Shown in pieces: positions 13,471-19,335 of a stretch of 19,335 nucleotides of DNA; the first letter of the stretch is position 1, and each line of letters starts with the position of its first letter. The position numbers were made by a program, and so were the translations under genes. This DNA is from Deltaproteobacteria bacterium (lineage in GTDB: Bacteria; Desulfobacterota; Desulfobacteria; Desulfobacterales; ETH-SRB1), in the NCBI GenBank assembly GCA_030262795.1, contig JAJSZO010000015.1, positions 1-19,335 of the forward strand, written 5' to 3'. The notes below the pieces were generated by a model. That model worked only from the letters and a program-made list of their open reading frames with translations, searched no databases and was not told where the DNA came from.

Positions 13471-14835
13471 TCAAGTATCGAGTTTCTCAAGCCTGTAGCG
13501 TAGCGAATCGAAGCTTATATTGAGATATCTCGCGGCCTTTGTTTTTGAACCACTTGCCTTTTGGAGAGCTTTTTTTATCAAAAGCCTTTCGATCCTTGCC
13601 AGTTCTTTATTCAAGCTTATGCCTTCTTCGGGAATGTCGGCGCTTAAAGCAGTATCCTCATCCATTTCACCGGTTGCAGGTATAACGAGATTTTCCGGTA
13701 AAATTATATTTGTGGTCTCAAGGGCGACACTTCTTTCAATGATGTTTTCCAGTTCCCTTACATTTCCGGGAAAAGAATGCCCCATAAGAAGCCGGAGAGC
13801 ATAAGGAGATATTTTTTTGATCTCCTTATTGAATTCTTTTGAATACTTTTCTGTGAAATAGCTTACCAGCATGGGAATATCTTCATTCCTTTCCCTTAAA
13901 GGCGGAATCTTTACAGGAATTACGTTGAGCCTGTAATAAAGATCTTCTCTAAAATCGCTATTTTTAACTTTTTGCGCTAAATCCTGATTTGTGGCGGATA
14001 TGATTCTTGCATCTACCTTGATATCTATTGTGCTTCCAATCCTTCTGAAGGTTTTTTCCTGAACTACTCTGAGAAGTTTGACCTGAAGAAACTGGGGCAA
14101 CTCACCGATTTCGTCAAGAAAAATTGTTCCTTTGTTGGCAACCTCAAAAAGGCCCGGTTTATCCGCACAGGCTCCACTGAATGATCCCTTCATATAACCG
14201 AACAGTTCGCTTTCCAAGAGATTTTCCGGTATGCCGCCGCAATTTATAGCGACAAAGGGTTTATCTTTTCTATCACTGTTTTTATGGATGGCCTCGGCAA
14301 CCAGCTCTTTACCTGTGCCGCTTTCACCGGTAATCAGAACATTGGCAGTAGTATCCGCCACTTTTTTAATAAGGGAATAGACCTTTAACATTTCCTTGCT
14401 TTTTCCGATTATATTTCCGAAGGAAAGAGCATCTTCCACATTTTTTATAAAAAGAGCATCTTCCTTTTTGATACCTTTCTTACTAAGCGCATCCTTTATC
14501 ACAGCCTTGAGATCATCAACGTCAAAATTCTTTTCAAGATAGTCGTATGCTCCCTCTTGCATTGCAGCAACTGCTGTCTCCCCTGAAGCGTAAGCTGTGA
14601 TTAATATAACCATGGTTTCCGGTGAAATCTCCTTGATACTTTTTAAAACATCAATTCCATCGACTTTGGGCATCTTCAGATCAGTAATGGCCAGGTCGAA
14701 TTTATACTTTTTGCAGAGGCATAACGCTTCTTTACCTCCAGACGCAGAAATAACTTCATATCCTTCTCTAATAAGCAGTATCTCAAGAAATTCTCTCATG
14801 CCCTGATCATCATCAACAACGAGAATCTTCGCCAT
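13471..14835 (-). CDS. pilR: Sigma-54-dependent response regulator, NtrC/PilR family
   Basis: 454 residues in three domains. The receiver (1-120) has Asp8-Asp10 and phospho-acceptor Asp52 in TDLKMP. The AAA+ domain (about 138-370) has Walker A GESGTGKE (170-177), Walker B GTIFLDEI (236-243) and GNVRELENII. A Fis-type helix-turn-helix covers about 428-450. The sigma-54 contact loop reads GSFSGA rather than GAFTGA, and the receiver lacks the usual proline after its conserved lysine (EKNF instead of KPF). The ATG follows AGGAGG at 6 nt and overlaps the kinase gene by 23 bp. The PilR name rests mainly on the PilS-like partner; the targets are unknown and no pilin genes are here. Confidence 0.9.
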   Translation of the reverse strand: MAKILVVDDDQGMREFLEILLIREGYEVISASGGKEALCLCKKYKFDLAITDLKMPKVDGIDVLKSIKEISPETMVILITAYASGETAVAAMQEGAYDYLEKNFDVDDLKAVIKDALSKKGIKKEDALFIKNVEDALSFGNIIGKSKEMLKVYSLIKKVADTTANVLITGESGTGKELVAEAIHKNSDRKDKPFVAINCGGIPENLLESELFGYMKGSFSGACADKPGLFEVANKGTIFLDEIGELPQFLQVKLLRVVQEKTFRRIGSTIDIKVDARIISATNQDLAQKVKNSDFREDLYYRLNVIPVKIPPLRERNEDIPMLVSYFTEKYSKEFNKEIKKISPYALRLLMGHSFPGNVRELENIIERSVALETTNIILPENLVIPATGEMDEDTALSADIPEEGISLNKELARIERLLIKKALQKASGSKTKAARYLNISFDSLRYRLEKLDT

Positions 14836-16462
14836 CTGAGGCCTCCTGTCGCGGTAGCAAAACTATGCAATCCGTTCCTTTTCCCGGTTTGCTTTCGATA
14901 CTGATTTTTCCCATGTGGCTTTCCACAATTCTGTTTACAATTGCCAGTCCAAGACCTGTGCCATTTTTCTTTGTTGTGTAAAAAGGTTCAAACAGCCTGT
15001 CCTGACTTTTTTCTTCGATTCCATGGCCGGTATCGCTTATTCGTATCTCAAGATATTTTTTTCTATCAGTGGTTTTTATTTTCAATCTTCCACCCTCGGG
15101 CATTGCCTGAACGGCATTTAGAATCAGGTTCCAGATTACCTGCCTTATTTCTGCCTCGTTTCCATATATACCGGTTTGAGTGCACAAGTTCTTGATTACT
15201 TCGATATCTTTACACCATTCAGGACTAAAGCAAAGAGATTCAAGGAGATCATCTATAATGACCTCAACGTTAATATTCTTCCGCTCAGATTGTTTCGGCC
15301 GTGCAAGAAGCAGGAAATCTTTAACAAAGCCTTCGAGCCGATCCTTTCCTCTCAAAATGATCTGCATAAGCTTTTTATCTGTTTCATCCAGACTAATATT
15401 TTTGCTCAACATCTGGATCGGCCCGCTGATTGATGCAAGAGGATTTCTTATTTCATGGGCGAGGCTTGCTGCCATTTCACCAACAAAAGCAAGCCTTTTA
15501 TTTTTTTCAATCTGACCTTCCATTTCTTTAATAACCGTCAAATCCTGAAAGATCAGAATATTGCCGATTTTTTCTTTATTGCCGTCAACAAGATTGGAAA
15601 CAGAACAACCCAGTATTTTCCCCAAATCCACAACTTCAAACCTGCTCCCTATTTTCCATTGGTCTTCTTTATTCAGCATACTTGAAAGATGAGGAAAAAT
15701 GTCATTAATTTTTTTATTTATAATTTGGGAACGTACAAAACCGGTAATCTCTTCAGCTCCTCTGTTAAAGTATTTTATAATTTCCTTGAGATCGAATGTT
15801 AAGATTCCCGTGTCCACAGACTCAATTATGCTTCTGTGCAGCAGGTCAAGCTGATCAAATGCGCTTTCTTTTTCCGCCAGAAGATCCCTGGCCATCTTTT
15901 CCCGCCTCGCAGCAAAACTGGCCAGCAATGCTATAATATAAAAAGATACAATATGGATAAAAATCCTTGAAAAAACATAACCTTCGCTGGAATTGTAATT
16001 ATAACCCAACTGGTATATTGGTTGAATAATGCCATAGTATTCCAGATCAAGCAGCAATCCGTAAAATATGCTGCTGAGTGAGGCTGAAATCAACCCACCT
16101 CTGCCTGCCAGAAAAAGTACTGAATAAATGATGACCAGTGGATAAAAGACAGAATAAATGCTCTCAATTCCGCCGGTTACATATACAAGCCCGGTTATCA
16201 GCAAAAGATCTGAAATACTTTGTATATATATGTTTAGCCTGATGTTTTTGATGATTTTTGAGATGAAAAAGTAGGCAAAAGAAAAAAGATAGGTTAATGC
16301 TATGATGAAATATACCGGTGTAAGTGCTGCCTGCAGTGATGGTTCTGTTTCTTTAATCCTGACAAAAGTTGTAATGCATAGCAGAAGGGTTACAATTACA
16401 ACCCTGTAAAACATCAGCCACCAAAGTCTTTTTTCCAGAGGATTATCTTTCAAATACGACAT
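14813..16462 (-). CDS. pilS: Membrane histidine kinase, PilS/NtrB-like
   Basis: 549-residue sensor kinase. About six hydrophobic segments lie between residues 14 and 185, in the order seen in PilS, including VYVTGGIESIYSVFYPLV and SLSSIFYGLLLDLEYYG. A PAS domain follows at about 207-315. The HisKA domain carries the phosphorylated His336 in LAHEIRNPLASI, and the HATPase domain has Asn449, DTGHGI and GTGLGLA. The start lies within the 3' end of pyrC; AGGAGG is only 2 nt from the ATG, an unusually short spacing. The conserved KRLWWLMFYR at residues 11-20 supports this start. It should phosphorylate the overlapping downstream regulator; the signal is unknown. Confidence 0.9.
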   Translation of the reverse strand: MSYLKDNPLEKRLWWLMFYRVVIVTLLLCITTFVRIKETEPSLQAALTPVYFIIALTYLFSFAYFFISKIIKNIRLNIYIQSISDLLLITGLVYVTGGIESIYSVFYPLVIIYSVLFLAGRGGLISASLSSIFYGLLLDLEYYGIIQPIYQLGYNYNSSEGYVFSRIFIHIVSFYIIALLASFAARREKMARDLLAEKESAFDQLDLLHRSIIESVDTGILTFDLKEIIKYFNRGAEEITGFVRSQIINKKINDIFPHLSSMLNKEDQWKIGSRFEVVDLGKILGCSVSNLVDGNKEKIGNILIFQDLTVIKEMEGQIEKNKRLAFVGEMAASLAHEIRNPLASISGPIQMLSKNISLDETDKKLMQIILRGKDRLEGFVKDFLLLARPKQSERKNINVEVIIDDLLESLCFSPEWCKDIEVIKNLCTQTGIYGNEAEIRQVIWNLILNAVQAMPEGGRLKIKTTDRKKYLEIRISDTGHGIEEKSQDRLFEPFYTTKKNGTGLGLAIVNRIVESHMGKISIESKPGKGTDCIVLLPRQEASDGEDSRC

Positions 16463-17774
16463 TGCCTCCTACCATGGTTAGAATTGCTTTTCCCTTCATA
16501 TCCCAGCCATCAAAAGGTGTGTTGCGACTTAGCGATTGAAAGCCGGCAGCATCCACTTTATAGGTTATGTCAGGATCAATGATGGTTATATCGGCAGGCT
16601 TGCCTTTTTTTATGCCGTGATCAAGTCCGAGAATTTTTGCCGGATTTGTTGACATCTTTTCGACAAGATCCACTATTGATATTATACTATTCTGAACCAG
16701 TTTCAAGGATAGAGAAACAGAGGTTTCAAGTCCAATAATACCATTAGCAGCTCTGTCGAATTCCACTTCCTTTTCAATAGAAGAATGTGGGGCATGATCT
16801 GTGGCAACAACGTCAATTGTTCCATCAGAAAGCCCTTCAAGAACAGCTTTCCTGTCATGCTCGGAACGTAAGGGGGGATTCATTTTTGCATTTGTATTGT
16901 ATTCTTCAACAGCTTTCTCTGTGAGGGAGAAATAATGTGGCGCTGTTTCAGCAGTGACAGGAATGCCTCTTTTTTTTGCATCCCGTATAGCCCGTACAGA
17001 CTCAGCGGTACTGACATGGGCGATATGAAGACTTGCGCCGGTTAATTCACAAAGGGCGATATCGCGCATAACCATAATACTTTCAGCGGCATTTGGTATT
17101 CCGGCAAGCCCCATCCGTGTTGCGAGTGCTCCTTCGTTCATCACCCCTCCTGCAACAAGATCAAGTTGCTCGCAATGAGAGATGATCGGCAGACCAAATC
17201 CTTTTGCATATTCTAAAGCTCTACGCATAAGCTGACTATCAACTACAGGATTGCCGTCATCGGAAAAGGCAATTACGCCTGCTTCTTTTAACTCTCCATA
17301 TTCACATAACCCTTTTCCCTTGAGTCCCGGGCTTATTGCAGCAACCGGATAAACACGCACAGTATTAGCAAGCCGAGCTTTTTTTAATATATATTCCGCA
17401 ACCTGAGCATTGTCAGTTACAGGGTTTGTGTTCGGCATTGTGCATACTGCAGTAAAACCTCCAAATGCCGCAGACAAACAACCGGTCTTAATTGTTTCTT
17501 TATATTCATGCCCCGGTTCACGAAAATGAACATGCATATCAATCAACCCGGGCACCACGAATTTACCCGAAGCATCAATGATTTTGAGTTTTGAGTTTTG
17601 ACCTCCGATCCCTAATCCCTGACTGACCCCTAACCCCTGCTTTTCAACCCCTGATCCCTGACCCCTGATCCCTGACCCCTGTTCCTTTATCTTTCCATCT
17701 TCAATCAGGATATCCATAATGCCGTCTAAATTGCCGGGATCAATTACTCTTCCGCCTTTAATCAGTATCAGCAT
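16443..17774 (-). CDS. pyrC: Dihydroorotase (class I), with a repeat-encoded insert
   Basis: Interconverts carbamoyl-aspartate and dihydroorotate in pyrimidine synthesis. 443 residues, somewhat longer than usual. Amidohydrolase motifs are clear: GLIDMHVHFREPG with metal ligands His81 and His83, MPNTNPVTDN, FSDDGNPV, SHCEQ, HIAHVST, TAETAPHYF, NAKMNPPLR and ATDHAPHS. Between DGKI and IIDASGKFVVPGL, residues 31-64 form a Gly/Gln/Ser-rich insert encoded by a 7-nt-period repeat. Homologues normally have a short linker there, so the insert is presumably a surface loop compatible with activity. AGGAGGTA lies 6 nt before the ATG, which overlaps pyrB by 17 bp. Confidence 0.95.
   Translation of the reverse strand: MLILIKGGRVIDPGNLDGIMDILIEDGKIKEQGSGIRGQGSGVEKQGLGVSQGLGIGGQNSKLKIIDASGKFVVPGLIDMHVHFREPGHEYKETIKTGCLSAAFGGFTAVCTMPNTNPVTDNAQVAEYILKKARLANTVRVYPVAAISPGLKGKGLCEYGELKEAGVIAFSDDGNPVVDSQLMRRALEYAKGFGLPIISHCEQLDLVAGGVMNEGALATRMGLAGIPNAAESIMVMRDIALCELTGASLHIAHVSTAESVRAIRDAKKRGIPVTAETAPHYFSLTEKAVEEYNTNAKMNPPLRSEHDRKAVLEGLSDGTIDVVATDHAPHSSIEKEVEFDRAANGIIGLETSVSLSLKLVQNSIISIVDLVEKMSTNPAKILGLDHGIKKGKPADITIIDPDITYKVDAAGFQSLSRNTPFDGWDMKGKAILTMVGGNVVFER
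17586..17680. repeat. 7-nt-period repeat tract inside the pyrC coding region
   Basis: Plus-strand units run GAGTTTT (twice), GACCTCC, GATCCCT, AATCCCT, then after a 4-nt interruption GACCCCT, AACCCCT, GCTTTTC, AACCCCT, GATCCCT, GACCCCT, GATCCCT, GACCCCT. The surrounding insert (17583-17684) is 102 nt, a multiple of three, and stays open in the pyrC frame. Confidence 0.85.
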
Positions 17775-18696
17775 TTCGTGTACCTCCTGATATCAGATAT
17801 AAAAGGGCCATGCGGACGGCAACACCATTTGTTACCTGATCAAGAATTATTGAATACGGACCATCCACAACTTCACAAGCTATCTCAACTCCCCGGTTGA
17901 CAGGTCCAGGGTGCATTATCAGCACATCGCTTCGGGCGTTTTCCACTCTTTCTTGTGTAAGTCCATACACTTTTGAGTATTCACGTTCAGTAGAGAACAA
18001 AAAGCTTTTTTGACGTTCCTTTTGTATTCTCAGCATCATTATAACATCGGCATCGCAGATAGCCTCGTCCACATTATATCTCACTGATGCACCAAGTGAT
18101 TCTATGCCTTTTGGAATCATGGTCAAAGGACCTGCAATTACAACCTCGGCACCCATTTTTGTGAAGCCTGTAATATTTGATCTTGCTACTCTGCTGTGCG
18201 ATATATCTCCAATAATTGCAATACGCAGCCCGGAGATTTTTCCTTTCTTTTCCCTGACTGTCATCAGGTCAAGGAGTGCCTGTGTTGGATGTGCATGCAT
18301 GCCATCTCCGGCATTTATAATAGAGGATTTAACGAGACGTGCAAGCAGGTGAGGAGTGCCTGCAAATGAATGCCGCAATACAATGATATCAGGATTCATG
18401 GCTTCAAGATTTCTTACAGTGTCTGCAAGTGTTTCTCCCTTTACAATGCTGCTTGAGTTTGCAGATATTGACAGGCTATCGGCACTTAGTCTCTTTGCGG
18501 CAATATCGAAAGATATGCGTGTTCTTGTGCTGGGCTCATGAAAGAATAAAACTACTGTTTTACCCCTTAAAGTCGGAACCTTTTTAATTGGTCTTATAGA
18601 AATTTCCTTCATTCTGTTGGCTGTATTCAGAATCAGGTTGATTTCATCAACAGAAAGGGATTCCATGTCCAGAATATCTTTTTTTGTAAACCGCAT
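17758..18696 (-). CDS. pyrB: Aspartate carbamoyltransferase catalytic subunit
   Basis: Condenses carbamoyl phosphate with aspartate, the first committed pyrimidine step. At 312 residues it has the normal length. It contains the carbamoyl-phosphate loop FFHEPSTRTRISFD (residues 51-64), the SSSIVKGETL loop with Lys86, HAHPTQALLDL (about 134-144), IGDISHSRVARSN and the LIMHPGPVNRGVE segment near the C terminus. pyrC follows with a 17-bp overlap, so consecutive enzymes are coupled; no pyrI regulatory subunit is present. It begins 12 nt after lepB with no obvious ribosome binding site, implying dependence on lepB translation. Confidence 0.96.
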   Translation of the reverse strand: MRFTKKDILDMESLSVDEINLILNTANRMKEISIRPIKKVPTLRGKTVVLFFHEPSTRTRISFDIAAKRLSADSLSISANSSSIVKGETLADTVRNLEAMNPDIIVLRHSFAGTPHLLARLVKSSIINAGDGMHAHPTQALLDLMTVREKKGKISGLRIAIIGDISHSRVARSNITGFTKMGAEVVIAGPLTMIPKGIESLGASVRYNVDEAICDADVIMMLRIQKERQKSFLFSTEREYSKVYGLTQERVENARSDVLIMHPGPVNRGVEIACEVVDGPYSIILDQVTNGVAVRMALLYLISGGTRNADTD

Positions 18697-18708
18697 TATT
18701 TGCTTATT

Positions 18709-19335
18709 TTATCTTAAGATTTTTCCAATTCTGTTCCACCTGACTCCAAAATTGTCACTATCCCATGACCAGTATATTATAAAAGCCTTTCCCTTGACAT
18801 CTTTTAGATCCACAAAACCCCAGAATCTGCTGTCATAGCTGTGATCACGGTTATCTCCCATTACAAAAAGCGAATTTTCAGGTACTGTGACCGGTCCGAG
18901 ATTATCTCTTGGCTGCATGGATTCCGGAATTATATGGAGATCTGTATAAATCGCATAGTCGTGTTCAAGACGCTTTTTGTTTACATAAACTTCTTTGTTT
19001 CGGATTTCAATAATATCTCCCTGGATACCTATTGTTCTTTTTATAAAATCTTTTTTAGGATCCTGCGGGAATTTAAAAATAACTATGTCTCCTCTTTGCG
19101 GTTTTTTATATGGAATGATTGTTATGTTAAAATACGGAAGTTTGACTCCGTAAATAAATTTGTTTGCCAGGATATGATCTCCGATCTGAAGAGTGTCTTT
19201 CATTGAACCGGAAGGAATTTTAAATGCCTGAACTATAAAAGCCCTTATGAATAAGGCGAGTACAATCGCCAGAACTAATGCTTCTATGTTTTCTCTAAGA
19301 CGACTTTTGGGGGGAGCGATAGCCTTTTTTGATGA
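18709..19335 (-). CDS. lepB: Signal peptidase I (5' end outside the window)
   Basis: Membrane serine protease that removes Sec signal peptides. The frame is open to the right edge of the window, so the gene is partial at its N terminus; 208 residues are visible. They begin with a basic stretch, then a membrane segment (IEALVLAIVLALFIRAFIVQ), then the catalytic box AFKIPSGSMKDTLQIGD with the nucleophile Ser just before the Met at 19201-19203. Starting at that Met would lose the active-site Ser and is wrong. The catalytic Lys lies in DFIKRTIGIQGD, and box E is FVMGDNRDHSYDSRFWG. It is the first visible gene of the lepB-pyrB-pyrC-pilS-pilR run. Confidence 0.95.
   Translation of the reverse strand, partial: SSKKAIAPPKSRLRENIEALVLAIVLALFIRAFIVQAFKIPSGSMKDTLQIGDHILANKFIYGVKLPYFNITIIPYKKPQRGDIVIFKFPQDPKKDFIKRTIGIQGDIIEIRNKEVYVNKKRLEHDYAIYTDLHIIPESMQPRDNLGPVTVPENSLFVMGDNRDHSYDSRFWGFVDLKDVKGKAFIIYWSWDSDNFGVRWNRIGKILR

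Noticed and set aside
18709..19203. Signal peptidase starting at the Met at 19203
   Set aside because: The in-frame sequence upstream encodes the membrane anchor and the catalytic Ser box, so the gene runs off the window edge.

Overview
The window looks like a chromosomal segment of an AT-rich Gram-negative anaerobe, most likely a Desulfobacterota (Desulfobacterales-like) bacterium. The reasons are two adjacent multihaem c-type cytochromes, outer-membrane LPS genes (lptD, a heptose-7-phosphate kinase), a sigma-54 two-component pair and a mixed housekeeping layout. The taxonomic call is an inference; no marker gene is decisive.

Layout. (1) 1-2064: 3' hairpins, then a minus-strand pair of paralogous dodecahaem-type cytochromes. 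One is a lipoprotein and the other a soluble periplasmic protein carrying one CxxCK site. They have a promoter and a structured leader. (2) 2065-5359: minus-strand purM-lptD, overlapping. (3) 5360-9832: a plus-strand run of homoserine dehydrogenase (hom), ThrH-type homoserine phosphotransferase/phosphoserine phosphatase, a YbgC-type thioesterase, a heptose-7-phosphate kinase and a DUF167/YggU protein. Repeat elements are interleaved at almost every junction. (4) 9889-9965: initiator tRNA-fMet with its own promoter and terminator. (5) 10193-12946: rtcB, a LUD-domain protein and a HEAT-repeat protein. (6) 12965-13425: a decayed DNA methyltransferase (type III Mod-like) and a 159-bp terminal-inverted-repeat element. 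(7) 13471-19335: a tightly packed minus-strand operon, lepB (5' end outside the window), pyrB, pyrC, a PilS-like histidine kinase and a PilR-like regulator.

Most genes are ordinary. The unusual part is the repeat landscape. A non-autonomous element family with ends beginning AGGAACGTGGACGAA occurs at four loci, and it supplies the last codons and stop of two consecutive genes. A REPIN-like double palindrome lies between inverted heptamer tracts in front of thrH. A 7-nt-period repeat of a different sequence sits in frame inside pyrC. A second, unrelated miniature element abuts the methylase remnant.

Working together: Hom and ThrH plausibly form a threonine-branch module in which ThrH replaces a classical homoserine kinase. 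LptD and the heptose kinase serve the LPS outer membrane. PyrB and PyrC catalyse consecutive steps of pyrimidine synthesis, and PurM acts in purine synthesis. The cytochrome pair would carry electrons in the periplasm. No wholly new defence or biosynthetic system is evident; the best leads are the repeat elements and the CxxCK cytochrome.
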